The notes under the pieces: generated by a model
What the model was told of the DNA's origin: nothing
The model's input: the letters and a program-made list of their open reading frames with translations, nothing else
Databases searched by the model: none
Assembly: GCF_041435355.1 (NCBI RefSeq)
Contig: NZ_CP108442.1
Location: 1,426,001 to 1,490,000, forward strand
Direction: 5' to 3'
Length of the DNA stretch: 64,000 bases
Source of the DNA: Streptomyces sp. NBC_01276
GTDB taxonomy: Bacteria > Actinomycetota > Actinomycetes > Streptomycetales > Streptomycetaceae
Shown: positions 17,848 to 26,492 of the stretch, piece by piece
Numbering within the stretch: position 1 is the first letter of the stretch
Layout: the number at the start of each line of letters is the position of its first letter
Translations under genes and position numbers: made by a program

Positions 17848-19389
17848 TCAGTTGACCTCCCGGCCCAGGCCGGACCAGTAGGGCTCGCGGAGCTTGAACT
17901 TCTGGATCTTGCCCGTGGCCGTGCGCGGGATCTCCTCGCGGAACTCCACGCTCGTCGGCGCCTTGTAGCCGGCCATCCGCTGCTTGCAGTGGGCGACGAT
18001 GTCGGCTTCCCCCACCTCGGCCCCCTCGGTGAGGACGACGAGTGCCTTGATCGTCTCGCCCCACTTCTCGTGCGGCACGCCGATGACGGCGACCTCGGCG
18101 ACCGCCGGGTGGCTGAAGATCACGTCCTCGACCTCGATCGACGACACGTTCTCGCCGCCGGTGATGATCACGTCCTTCTTCCGGTCGGAGATCGTCAGGT
18201 GCCCGTCGGCCTCGTCGACGGTGCCACCGTCGCCGGTGCGGAACCAGCCGTCCTCCAGCGCCGCCGAGGTCTCCTCGGGCTTGTCCCAGTAGCCGTCGAG
18301 GACGACGTTCGAGCGCGCCAGGACCTCACCGGACCCGGAGACCTTGAGCTTGACCCCGAGCGCCGGCAGTCCGGCGCGCGACAGCCTGCGCGCCCGCTCC
18401 TCGGCGGGCAGCTCCGCGTCGGCGGGCCGGGCCCGGTTGAAGGTGAGCAGGGGCGAGGTCTCGGTCAGGCCGTAGATCTGGGTGAACTCCCAGCCCAGCT
18501 CCTCGTCCATCCGCTGGATCATCCTGCTCGGCGGCGGGGCGCCGGCGCACACGATGCGCACCCGGTCACGGCCCGGGATCTCCCCCTCCCAGGTGGCCGC
18601 GGCGTCGAGTACCGCGTTCCAGACGGCGGGCGCCCCGCACATGAGGGTGACGCCGTGCTCCTCCACCCGTCGCAGGATCTCGCCGCCGTCGACCTTGCGC
18701 AGGACCACCTGCTTCACGCCGAGGCCGGCCATCACGTAGGGCATTCCCCAGCCGTTGCAGTGGAACATCGGCAGCGTGTGCATGTAGACGTCGCGTTCCC
18801 ACACGCGGGTGTGCAGGCCGAAGGTCAGCCCGTTGACCCAGATGTTGCGGTGCGTCAGCTGCACCCCCTTGGGGCGGGCGGTGGTGCCCGAGGTGTAGTT
18901 GATCGTCGCGGTGGCGTCCTCGTCGGGCTTCGACCACGGGCGAGGCTCGACGCCGAAGCGCATCAGATCGGTCTCGGTCCCCTCGCCCAGGACGAACCGG
19001 TGGCGCGCCGTGACACCGGACAGCACGCCGTCCAGCTCCGGGTCGACGAGCAGGACCGAGGCCCCGCTCTGCCGCACCACGTACGCGACCTCCTCGGGCT
19101 TGAGCCGGAAGTTGACCGGCACGCAGACGCGACCGCTCATCGGCACCGCGAACAGCAGCTCCAGCAGCCGGGCCGAGTTGTGGCTGACCACGGCCACTCT
19201 CTCGCCCTCGCCGACACCGAGCGCGTCGAAGCCCGCCTGCCAGGCCCGTACGCGTTCGCCCAGCCGCCCGTACGTCGACACGGGTACCGGCGCGCCGGGC
19301 TGGTCGGGCTCGTCGATCACGCCGGCACTGGACGGGAACCCCAGCTCGGCCCGGTCGAGGAAGTCCGCAACAGTCATTGGAACCCGCAT
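17848..19389 (-). CDS. AMP-forming acyl-CoA synthetase
   Basis: A 513-residue ANL-superfamily enzyme that activates a carboxylic acid with ATP and CoA. Visible motifs are the P-loop-like YTSGTTARPKG near residue 175, QIYGLTETSP, DGWFRTGD, and the C-terminal catalytic lysine region RTATGKIQKFKL. It is full length for medium/long-chain fatty-acid CoA ligases of the FadD type. ATG 19389 is favoured because AGGAGTGAG precedes it; MTVADFL four codons later is an alternative. It appears monocistronic, with a hairpin downstream. The chain-length specificity cannot be read from sequence. Confidence 0.93.
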   Translation of the reverse strand: MRVPMTVADFLDRAELGFPSSAGVIDEPDQPGAPVPVSTYGRLGERVRAWQAGFDALGVGEGERVAVVSHNSARLLELLFAVPMSGRVCVPVNFRLKPEEVAYVVRQSGASVLLVDPELDGVLSGVTARHRFVLGEGTETDLMRFGVEPRPWSKPDEDATATINYTSGTTARPKGVQLTHRNIWVNGLTFGLHTRVWERDVYMHTLPMFHCNGWGMPYVMAGLGVKQVVLRKVDGGEILRRVEEHGVTLMCGAPAVWNAVLDAAATWEGEIPGRDRVRIVCAGAPPPSRMIQRMDEELGWEFTQIYGLTETSPLLTFNRARPADAELPAEERARRLSRAGLPALGVKLKVSGSGEVLARSNVVLDGYWDKPEETSAALEDGWFRTGDGGTVDEADGHLTISDRKKDVIITGGENVSSIEVEDVIFSHPAVAEVAVIGVPHEKWGETIKALVVLTEGAEVGEADIVAHCKQRMAGYKAPTSVEFREEIPRTATGKIQKFKLREPYWSGLGREVN

Positions 19390-19529
19390 AGCCCACTCAC
19401 TCCTGAATCCCGGATCGCCAGAACACCCGTACGGAGGAACGGCACCGCGCGGCCGGGGCCGTCGGAGGCGCCGAACTCCGATCATGAAGGCATCGTGCCG
19501 TGCCGGACGGGCGCTCCACCAGGGTGGCG

Positions 19530-20630
19530 TCAGCCGTGGATTGACCCGAAGCGCACGGGCCCCGGACCTCGGCCCATGCCGGCGAGCAGCGCCTCCCCCT
19601 CGGCGACGACCTCCTCCTCGACGCCCCGGGAACGTGTCCCGAACAGCTCCACGACCAGCCCGTCACCCTCCGGCCGCCACAGCCCGGCGAGGAACCCGTC
19701 GACGAGCAGGGTGCGGTGGGACTGGCTCCCGGTCCAGGTGCGGCCCTTGTGCTCCGGGGCGACGACGCGGGAACGGTCGGCGTGGGAGAGCAGCAGGTTG
19801 TCGAACTCGGGGAGGAAGCGGGGCGGCGCCGGGGTGTCGGCGTCGGGGCGGGGCGCGTCGGGCAGGTCGAAGAGCTCGACCCCGTTCTCGTCGCGGAAGA
19901 CGAGCAGCCGGGGCCGGAGCCGCTCGAAGGCCGCGCGCAGGCGGGTGAGGCCGGCCCAGGTCTGCATGTCCTTGACGGAGGCGGGCCCGAAGGCGCCGAG
20001 GTAGCGCAGCACCACGTCGTCGACCGCCTGCGCCGCCACCTCGTCGACGTTCCCGCCCAGCCACCGCTCGACGGTGGTCAGCCGCACCTGACCGCTGCGC
20101 CCCCACACCCCGCGGGGGGTGACCTGCACGAGCGGGAGCAGGCAGCGGGCGGCGACGGACAGCGACTGGGGGTCGGCCGCGGGCCATTCCCTGAGCAGCT
20201 CCTCGCGGATCTCCCCCATGGTGCGCGGCTCGTCCTCGACGAAGGCCCTGGCGCGCGCGGCGAGCCGGTCGAGGTCCACACCGGTCAGGCCCTTGCGGAA
20301 GTAGCCCACCTCGCGGTCGCGGGCCGCCTGGACGAGGGGGCGCAGGGTGAGGGCGTCGTGGGCGGTGTGCGTGTGGATGGTGGAGCGCATGGTGACCATC
20401 CGGACCACCTCCCGGGACTCCATGAGCCCGGCCAGCCGCTCGGGCCCGAAACCGGCGAGGCGGGCGTGCAGCTGGTAGTAGGGCGGCTGCACGTTCTGGG
20501 CCTGGAGTCCGATGAGGTGCGCGACGGCGTCCCGCGCGGACATCTCGGCGCGGCTCAGCAGCAGCTGGCGGGCGAGCGTGGCACGGTTCAGTGCGCGGAC
20601 GCCGAGTACGGGGTTCGTCGTGGAGGCCAT
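19530..20630 (-). CDS. AlkZ-like winged-helix DNA glycosylase family protein
   Basis: A 366-residue protein beginning MASTTNPVLGVRALNRATLA, with LIGLQAQN (the QxQ-type catalytic motif region of the AlkZ/HTH_42 family) and STIHTHTAHDA. Family members include DNA glycosylases that unhook alkylated or crosslinked bases, often self-resistance enzymes to genotoxic natural products, but many homologues are uncharacterised housekeeping proteins. The Gln-x-Gln is present here, so activity is plausible. It is transcribed alone, divergent from corA. No alkylating-agent biosynthetic cluster is visible nearby, so a general repair role is the modest inference. Confidence 0.85.
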   Translation of the reverse strand: MASTTNPVLGVRALNRATLARQLLLSRAEMSARDAVAHLIGLQAQNVQPPYYQLHARLAGFGPERLAGLMESREVVRMVTMRSTIHTHTAHDALTLRPLVQAARDREVGYFRKGLTGVDLDRLAARARAFVEDEPRTMGEIREELLREWPAADPQSLSVAARCLLPLVQVTPRGVWGRSGQVRLTTVERWLGGNVDEVAAQAVDDVVLRYLGAFGPASVKDMQTWAGLTRLRAAFERLRPRLLVFRDENGVELFDLPDAPRPDADTPAPPRFLPEFDNLLLSHADRSRVVAPEHKGRTWTGSQSHRTLLVDGFLAGLWRPEGDGLVVELFGTRSRGVEEEVVAEGEALLAGMGRGPGPVRFGSIHG

Positions 20631-20678
20631 ACGACCACGCTAGCCCCCCTTGCGGACACCTTCTGTCCGCAATCCCCA

Positions 20679-20747
20679 CCACCCCCTCCCCCCTCCCTCC
20701 CTCTCCCCTCTCCCCTCCCCCCTCTCCCTCCCCCGCCCTATATCCTG
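20679..20747. repeat. Polypyrimidine tract upstream of corA
   Basis: About 69 bases of almost pure C/T on the plus strand, in C3-6/T1-2 blocks, in the divergent gap between the AlkZ-like gene and corA. Such mirror-like homopurine-homopyrimidine DNA can form H-DNA or simply be slippage-prone. It ends about 43 nt before the corA start. Confidence 0.8.
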
Positions 20748-20790
20748 CCCTTTGCCCGTAAACACCCGTTCGACCGGGAGCTGACCTGCG

Positions 20791-21951
20791 ATGTCGGAGC
20801 GCCCAGACCGCCGCCCCTCCTCCCTGCCCGCGAAGCGCTCGGGGTGGCTGCGCCCGTCCGGCCCCTCCTCCCCGACCCCGCCGGCCGCCTCCGGCCCGGC
20901 GGGCGCGGCCGCCCCCGTCCCCGCGGACCACCGGAGCGTGATCGACTCCGCGGTCTACCGCGACGGCCGCCGGGTCGCCTCCCCCGCCACCCTCGCGGAC
21001 ACCTTCCGGCAGCTGCGCGAACAGCACGGCGGCATGGCGTGGATCGGCCTGCACCGCCCGACGGAATCCGAACTCCACTCCCTGGCAGCCGAGTTCAACC
21101 TCCACCCACTCGCGGTCGAGGACGCCATGGAGGCCCACCAGCGCCCCAAGCTGGAGCGCTACGGGCACACCCTCTTCGTGGTCCTGCGCGCGGCCCGCTA
21201 CCTGGACGCCCCGGAGGAGGTCGACTTCGGGGAACTCCACGTCTTCGTCGGCCCGGACTTCCTGATCACGGTCCGCCACGGCGCCGCCCCCGACCTCTCG
21301 GCGGTCCGCCGCCGCATGGAGGAGACCCCGGACCTCCTCTCCCTGGGCCCGGAGGCCGCGCTCTACGCGATCCTCGACGCCGTGGTCGACGGCTACGCCC
21401 CGGTCGTCGCGGGCGTCCAGAACGACATGGACGAGATCGAGACCGAGGTCTTCCGCGGCGACCCCGAGGTATCCCGCCGCATCTACGAACTCTCCCGCGA
21501 AATGGTCGAGTTCCAGCGCGCCACCCGCCCCCTGGTCGGCATGCTCCACGCCCTGATGGCCGGCTTCGCCAAGTACGGCACCGACGAGGAACTCCAGCGC
21601 TACCTCCGCGACGTGGCGGACCACGTCACCCACACCAGCGAACGCGTCGACGGCTTCCGCCAGGCCCTCACCGAAATCCTCACGGTCAACGCCACCCTCG
21701 TCTCCCAACAACAGAACGCCGAAATGCGCGCCCTGGCCGAAGCCGGCTTCGAACAGAACGAGGAGATCAAGAAGATCTCCTCCTGGGCGGCCATCTTGTT
21801 TGCACCCACGTTGGTGGGAACGATCTACGGCATGAACTTCGAGACGATGCCCGAACTCCACTGGGCGGCGGGCTACCCCTTCGCAATCCTCCTGATGGCA
21901 GTGGTCTGTACGAGCCTCTACGTCATCTTCAAGAAGCGCGACTGGCTGTAG
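20791..21951 (+). CDS. corA: CorA-family magnesium/cobalt transporter
   Basis: A 386-residue CorA protein: a Pro-rich N-terminal 45 residues, a cytosolic alpha/beta funnel, a long helix, then two C-terminal membrane helices. The signature YGMNFE sits at the end of the first membrane helix (residues 346-351), and the basic tail IFKKRDWL closes the protein, all as expected for a homopentameric Mg2+ channel. The start follows CGGGAGCTGACCTGCG, with GGGAG as the probable binding site. The last 12 bases (21940-21951) recur at 30218-30229 in an orphan CorA tail, so this gene's 3' end may be an integration site for the island that follows. Confidence 0.95.
   Translation: MSERPDRRPSSLPAKRSGWLRPSGPSSPTPPAASGPAGAAAPVPADHRSVIDSAVYRDGRRVASPATLADTFRQLREQHGGMAWIGLHRPTESELHSLAAEFNLHPLAVEDAMEAHQRPKLERYGHTLFVVLRAARYLDAPEEVDFGELHVFVGPDFLITVRHGAAPDLSAVRRRMEETPDLLSLGPEAALYAILDAVVDGYAPVVAGVQNDMDEIETEVFRGDPEVSRRIYELSREMVEFQRATRPLVGMLHALMAGFAKYGTDEELQRYLRDVADHVTHTSERVDGFRQALTEILTVNATLVSQQQNAEMRALAEAGFEQNEEIKKISSWAAILFAPTLVGTIYGMNFETMPELHWAAGYPFAILLMAVVCTSLYVIFKKRDWL
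21940..21951 (+). repeat. Proximal copy of 12-bp direct repeat, candidate attachment core
   Basis: gactggctgtag, the last three sense codons and stop of corA, is repeated exactly at 30218-30229. The two copies bracket 8.27 kb of accessory DNA containing a MobC-like gene and several broken genes. Confidence 0.55.
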
Positions 21952-22304
21952 CAGACAGCACAGAGCCTGCGATCCACTTCGCGCCAGCGAATGCCGAGCT
22001 GTCTCCGCTGCAGGGGCCTGGGGAGAATCTGGGGAGAATCCGCCGCAGCGGGAGCAGGACTGTCACTTCACCCGCGGCCGTTCCGCTACGGCCGGTTGAG
22101 CTCGGTCCAGGGCGTCATCAGCCACGGGTGGTTTCCGACCCCACTAGGGCAAACCCCTGCCACTCCGTGGATCATGTTGACTGCTCCACGGGCTACCGCA
22201 CACAGGCAGGGTCGGTTGGAACCGAGAAGCGCCGCGGTACAGGAAGAGACTTCCCTTACAGCGCGCGTACGACGTGCTACGCCGAAGTCCATGAAAACGG
22301 CAAG
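21952..22304. other. Intergenic left end of the island
   Basis: A 353-nt stretch without a supported gene. Its one clear structure is an 11-bp tandem duplication, ctggggagaat twice in a row at about 22018-22039. One frame stays open through much of it, into the MobC-like gene, but has no good start codon. A TTGACT at 22177 lacks a matching -10. It may be decayed element DNA. Confidence 0.5.
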
Positions 22305-23012
22305 GTGACGAACGGGAACAGCCGGGAAGCCTACGAACGGGCACTGGCCGGCAGCTCGCGCCTCTTTGCCGTCTGGCCCGGCGAGTGGTCCAGCCACCTG
22401 TTCCTCATCGACGACCTGGACGAGTACGCCAAGGCCCACGGCATCAAGCACGACGATGAGCGGAACGGCCTCAAGGAGCACGCCCACGAGGTGAAATGGA
22501 AGAACCCTCCGTACGGAAACGACAACCCCCGAAGCCCCTACATGAGCATTCGTGTCTCATTGGACTGCGGCTGCTTGGTGCACCATCTGGCTGCCTTCGC
22601 TGCCCAGATGAAGCAGCAGACAGGTTGGGATGTGACCACCAGCGTCGGATGGGGCAGCAGTTCCAAAGTGTGCAGCGTGCGTGCGAACGACAACGAGCAC
22701 GCGCTCGTCGCGATCGCCGCGAAGGCCGTCGGTGTCACCGTCGCCGGCTTCTTCGCCAAAGCCGCTCTCAGCGCGGCCCACGACCCGGGCAACAGCGTCG
22801 CGGCCATCGCCGGGCGTCGTGAGACCGTCACCGAGCTGTTCTCTGCCCGCAGGCACCTCGGTCAGATCGGCAACAACCTGAACCAGCTGACCCGCGCCGT
22901 CAATTCAGGCGTCCAGCCGACCGACGCCCAGATCAACGCCGTACTCGACTCGGTCCGCCGGGCGACAGCCCGAGTCCAGGACGCCACCGACCGGCTTCTT
23001 GAGGACAGTTAG
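22305..23012 (+). CDS. MobC-like mobilisation protein with an unusual N-terminal extension
   Basis: A 235-residue frame from GTG 22305. The C-terminal half is MobC-like: a ribbon-helix-helix-type segment (VRANDNEHALVAIAAKAVGV, then FFAKAAL) and the relaxosome signature RRHLGQIGNNLNQLTRAVNSG region, ending in a helical tail. MobC proteins help a relaxase open oriT DNA. The N-terminal 120 residues (FAVWPGEWSSHLFLIDDLDEY, SLDCGCLVHHLAAFAAQMK) are not part of typical MobC and are unrecognised; they could be a genuine fusion or the product of a deletion that joined two genes. No Shine-Dalgarno sequence precedes GTG, and no relaxase follows, so this is probably an orphan of a lost conjugative or mobilisable element. 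Confidence 0.65.
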   Translation: MTNGNSREAYERALAGSSRLFAVWPGEWSSHLFLIDDLDEYAKAHGIKHDDERNGLKEHAHEVKWKNPPYGNDNPRSPYMSIRVSLDCGCLVHHLAAFAAQMKQQTGWDVTTSVGWGSSSKVCSVRANDNEHALVAIAAKAVGVTVAGFFAKAALSAAHDPGNSVAAIAGRRETVTELFSARRHLGQIGNNLNQLTRAVNSGVQPTDAQINAVLDSVRRATARVQDATDRLLEDS

Positions 23013-23082
23013 GACCTGCCCCACCGTGGTCCTCGAGATCCACCGTCTGGCGTGTTGTCCCAATGCGCGCGATCGGTCCGCG

Positions 23083-23496
23083 TCAGCGCTCCAGGACGAC
23101 GTCGAGGTATTCTTGCACCGGCTCGAACAGACGGTACGGGATGTACTCAGAGATCTCGGCGTGGGCCACCCAAGCGAGCTCGGCCAGCTCGTCGGTGTCC
23201 ATGACATGCGCGCGGCCGCCGGCCACCTCGCAGGCGGTGTACGACATCGAGCGGCCGGTGTCAGGGTGAATCCGCTCCCCGAGCAGCTTCAGCGCCTTCA
23301 CGGTGAGGCCGGCCTCCTCCAGGGTCTCGCGTGCGGCGGCCTCCTCCAGGGCTTCGCCCGGCTCGACCGCACCGGCGGGGAACTGCCAGGAGAGCCGCCC
23401 TTCGCTGACCCGGCGCCGCACGAGAAGCACGCGACCTTCGTGCACCACGACGGCCGCTGCGATGGCCGGTCGACCCTCAGCGTTCTGCTGCTCCAC
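23083..23496 (-). CDS. NUDIX hydrolase
   Basis: A 137-residue NUDIX protein that would cleave a nucleoside diphosphate linked to another moiety. The NUDIX box begins GAVEPGEALEEAAARETLEEAG and is complete (Gly, Glu, Arg-Glu, Glu-Glu in the right spacing). GTG 23496 is preceded by GGAGGAG at good distance. It lies 54 nt after the flavoprotein gene and probably shares its transcript, with the truncated HTH regulator upstream; this trio is common in Streptomyces genomes as a mobile-looking cassette. The substrate is unknown. Confidence 0.9.
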   Translation of the reverse strand: MEQQNAEGRPAIAAAVVVHEGRVLLVRRRVSEGRLSWQFPAGAVEPGEALEEAAARETLEEAGLTVKALKLLGERIHPDTGRSMSYTACEVAGGRAHVMDTDELAELAWVAHAEISEYIPYRLFEPVQEYLDVVLER

Positions 23497-23550
23497 GTTG
23501 CTCCTCCAGGTCGGGTGGGCCGGCTGCCCCGAGCGGTGATGGCGACACGT

Positions 23551-24105
23551 TCACTGCGGCCCGGCCCCGGCGCGGAGGAGTGGCGCGAGCAGATCGACCG
23601 CCTCCTCCCAAGGGAAGCGGTCGGCCCCGCCGCCGGACTTCGGACGGTGGGGCTCGTAGCTGCCGATCAGGACGCCCATCTCCCGGAGCTCGTCGATGCT
23701 GCGCCGGTAGGCCCGGTGGGCGGCGAGCGCGGTGTTCACGTAGGGCAGCAGGACCGCGGGGACGCCCATGCCGGGGGCTTCGCAGAGGATGCCGAGGGCC
23801 AGGTTGTCGGCGAATCCGGCGGCCCACTTGTTGACCGTGTTGAACGTGGCCGGCGCAACCGCGATGGCGTCGGCTCGCGGGTACGTCCGTGCCTCGCCGG
23901 GCGAGCGCCAGGCGGACCGGACCGGGTACCCGGTCTGCTCCTCGATCGCCCGGACGTCGAGGAACTCCAGACCCTGTGGGGTGGCGATGACCCCGACCTC
24001 CCACCCCCGTTCCTGCGCTGCGGTGATGAGTCTGCCGACGTCGCCGGCGATCCCGGCGGCGCACACGATGACGTACAGGAAGGGCTTGGGCTGCGGCTCG
24101 GTCAC
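23551..24105 (-). CDS. Flavoprotein (phosphopantothenoylcysteine decarboxylase-like fold)
   Basis: A 184-residue flavoprotein-family protein. FLYVIVCAAGIAGDVGRL is the N-terminal Rossmann-like FMN-binding strand and loop, ADAIAVAPATFNTVNKWAAG is the conserved PA/TFNT-type segment of the HFCD family, and it is of usual length for single-domain members. GTG 24105 overlaps the stop of the truncated regulator (GTGA), so translation was coupled to it. HFCD proteins decarboxylate cysteine-derived substrates or prenylate FMN; which applies here is not visible. Confidence 0.85.
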   Translation of the reverse strand: MTEPQPKPFLYVIVCAAGIAGDVGRLITAAQERGWEVGVIATPQGLEFLDVRAIEEQTGYPVRSAWRSPGEARTYPRADAIAVAPATFNTVNKWAAGFADNLALGILCEAPGMGVPAVLLPYVNTALAAHRAYRRSIDELREMGVLIGSYEPHRPKSGGGADRFPWEEAVDLLAPLLRAGAGPQ

Positions 24106-24821
24106 GCGGGTACTCCCAGTCGGCGGCTGAAGTGGTGGAGCTCCGGCAGCGTACGTCGGCGGTCCCGCGCGGCCATGCCGGCGACCAGCTCGCGGACGGG
24201 GGGACGGCGTACGTCCTGGGCGGCGCAGGTCTCGGCGATCCGCAGGGCCTGGTAGCCGTCGGCCAGGCGGCCCAGCTGGGCGTAGGCGCGGGCGGCCTCG
24301 ATCCAGAGTGCGGCACGGCGCTCGGGGACCGGGATGTGGCGGTGCATGAGCGGGCGGGCCGCGTCGAGGGCGATGCCCGCGTCGCCGAAGGAAACCGCCG
24401 CGCTGATCCGGTGAAGGGTGACGTTCGTCGGGCTGAAGTTGGCCCAGGCGTCGGGCCGGTCCAGAGCGACGTACCGGGCCACCTCCTCCGCTTCGGCGAG
24501 GAACTCCCGGGTGGCGGCGCTGTCATCCGCGCGGCTCGCGGCCGTGGCTCCGCGCAACAGGAGCAGCCCGAGGACGGCGAGGTGGTGCGGGGAGCGACGG
24601 TCGTACGAGCCGGTGAGCTGGGAAGCGGCGTGCCGGATCAGTGTGACGGCCTGACCCGCGGGCTTCTCGCGGACGAGGACGTGCGCGTGGAGCCGGACGC
24701 TGGCGGCGAGGACGAGGGGGTCGCCGAAGCGTTCGGCCTCCGCCATGGCGCGGCCGACGGCCAGCCAGGCCGTTCCCGCGTCTCCCTGCTTGAGGAAGAC
24801 CGACCGGCTGTGCGGCATCAT
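24102..24821 (-). pseudogene. 5'-truncated HTH/TPR regulator
   Basis: Residues from FLKQGDAGTAWLAVGRAMAEA to the end RRLGVPA match the C-terminal, TPR-like half of the roughly 400-residue XRE-type regulators that usually precede the flavoprotein and NUDIX genes. The DNA-binding N-terminal half is missing: upstream of 24821 the frame turns into compositional noise and then reaches a strong hairpin. ATG 24821 could still start a 239-residue product. I read it as a deletion remnant; if expressed it would lack DNA binding. Its intact 3' end still overlaps the flavoprotein start. Confidence 0.7.
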
Positions 24822-24883
24822 CGCCGCGGGCTCTCCGCAATTCGCGAGAACTGCGTGCAGGGGCCACGGCTCCGTACAGCACA

Positions 24884-24919
24884 GCGCGGCCGGTGGTGGA
24901 ACGCCACCACCGGCCGCGC
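24884..24919. terminator. Strong 16-bp hairpin upstream of the truncated regulator
   Basis: GCGCGGCCGGTGGTGG pairs perfectly with its complement across the loop AACG. No gene now ends beside it on either strand, so it may be the leftover terminator of a deleted gene. It sits between the broken 5' end of the regulator and the plus-strand gene at 25041. Confidence 0.65.
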
Positions 24920-25040
24920 GCTGTCCGTCGCTCAGGCCGGGCTCCAGGTCACGCGCCCCTGCGCACTTGCGTGCGCTGCTCCTCCCTTCCGTACGGTCCG
25001 GCCGATGGTGAACCGCCCGCGCACACCGTGAGGAGAGCTG

Positions 25041-26423
25041 TTGAAGCCGACCGAGGAAGTGCTCCAGGACCTGACCCAGCCGTCGAACATCTCCATCCAC
25101 TCCGACGTGGCGCTCGTCGGGAAGGTGGAAGGCGCCATCACGGCGGACGACACGAAGCGGGAGGAGAACGAGGACGAGCCGCTCCGCAGGAAGCCCGACC
25201 TCGCCCCGATCCCGCAGACGGAGCTGCCCCGGCAGTTCGAAGTGACCCTCTGGGACGTCCTCCACACCCTCGCCCGAGCCACCGCTCTGTCGTGGCGGGG
25301 TGCGGGGCGAGGGCTGGCGGAACACTGGGGCGCCCTCAAGTACACCCAGGCCTTGGCGGGCGGTCGCAACTCCTTCCTCGGCCTCACCGACGAAGGCCAC
25401 CGCATCGCGGACCACTACAAGTCGCTGCAGTCCGGCGAACTCGGCATCGGCTTCGCCCTCACCCTCACCGAGCACATGCTGCGCAGCCGCTTCCCCGACC
25501 ACTCGGTGACGATCGTCCCCGCCGACACGGCGTTACGCGCGGGTTGGGCCCTCACCAGCAGGGACAAGGGCGACAAGGTGAAGTACCGCTACCGTCCCCA
25601 ATACTTCGCGGAGGTCTGGCGGCCGGGCGAGCCGTCCCGCGTCATCCCCCTCGCCTGCAAGGGCAACCACAGCGACCCCGCCACCTCCGCCGAGCAGCTG
25701 GCCTCCGCCTCGGCCCACGCCGAAGCGGTCCACATCGGCACCTGGAACGAGACCCCCTGCCTGCTGTTCAGCACGCAGCTCCCGACGGACGGCGGCACGA
25801 TGACCGTCCACGCCCTCCAGGCACCCGGCAGCGGAGGTCAGCTGTACCCGGCGGAAGGTCGTGAGCCGAACCTGAACGCTCCGCCGTTCCAGGCGAACGT
25901 GATGCCGGACATTCACCCGCCGGCCACGGTGGCACCGGAGCCCGTACGGGGCTGCCATGTGCAGCCGCAGGACTATGCCTGGTTCCAGGAGTCCCTGGCC
26001 CACACCACGGCGGCGGGCCTCATGGCCTTCACCGGCTCCGGCCACGCCACCGCCCGCCACCTGACCGATCGCCAAGGCCGCAAACGCTTCACCGGCCTCG
26101 AACACGCGGCCAGTATGAGCGTCCAGGACGCCGCCCACACGCTCCTCGGCACCGAGTACGTCGGCACGGACCACGTCTTCCGCCTCAACGGACCCCGCGT
26201 CGAGGCGTTCTCCGGCGTGGACGAGGAGATCTTCCGCCTGCTCGCCAGGGGCGACGTCGAGGAGTACCGCGCCCTCGTCCATGCGAGCCGCCACGTACGC
26301 CCCCGCCTCACCTTCGACAAGGACTGGGGCGGCCCCGTCTCCGTCCACGCCGACGGCTCGGTCCTCGCCCTGCGGCTGCTGCCGGGCCAGGACGAGGAGC
26401 CGCGTCCGGGCTCCCCACGCTGA
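25041..26423 (+). CDS. Uncharacterised protein, possible diverged nuclease-like fold
   Basis: A 460-residue protein of no family I can name with confidence. A TTG start at 25041 is well supported by AGGAGAG just upstream. The segment YFAEVWRPGEP, then VIPLACKGNHSDP, then EAVHIGTWNETPCLLFST resembles the strand-strand layout of PD-(D/E)XK-like proteins in actinobacteria that carry an ECKGT-type motif, but the acidic residue before Cys-Lys is Ala here, so catalysis is doubtful. The N-terminal 65 residues are hydrophilic. A 17-bp hairpin terminator follows at 26433. It lies in the accessory island, between remnants of other genes, and appears intact and singly transcribed. Confidence 0.7.
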   Translation: MKPTEEVLQDLTQPSNISIHSDVALVGKVEGAITADDTKREENEDEPLRRKPDLAPIPQTELPRQFEVTLWDVLHTLARATALSWRGAGRGLAEHWGALKYTQALAGGRNSFLGLTDEGHRIADHYKSLQSGELGIGFALTLTEHMLRSRFPDHSVTIVPADTALRAGWALTSRDKGDKVKYRYRPQYFAEVWRPGEPSRVIPLACKGNHSDPATSAEQLASASAHAEAVHIGTWNETPCLLFSTQLPTDGGTMTVHALQAPGSGGQLYPAEGREPNLNAPPFQANVMPDIHPPATVAPEPVRGCHVQPQDYAWFQESLAHTTAAGLMAFTGSGHATARHLTDRQGRKRFTGLEHAASMSVQDAAHTLLGTEYVGTDHVFRLNGPRVEAFSGVDEEIFRLLARGDVEEYRALVHASRHVRPRLTFDKDWGGPVSVHADGSVLALRLLPGQDEEPRPGSPR

Positions 26424-26432
26424 CCTCGGAAG

Positions 26433-26472
26433 GCTGCAGGGACCGGCTCATCTCAGAGCCGGTCCTTGCAGC
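26433..26472 (+). terminator. Hairpin terminator after the uncharacterised gene
   Basis: A 17-bp stem with one G-T wobble (GCTGCAGGGACCGGCTC and its complement) and a 6-nt loop, starting 10 nt after the stop at 26423. It also lies 21 nt beyond the stop of the convergent NUDIX gene, so it may serve both. Confidence 0.85.
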
Positions 26473-26492
26473 AGGACGACGTACGCGCTGGC

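Noticed and set aside
22177..22205. TTGACT as a promoter for the MobC-like gene
   Set aside because: No acceptable -10 hexamer at 16-18 nt spacing.
24822..25502. Upstream extension of the truncated regulator's frame
   Set aside because: The added residues are compositional noise and cover the real start region of the plus-strand gene at 25041, which has its own binding site.
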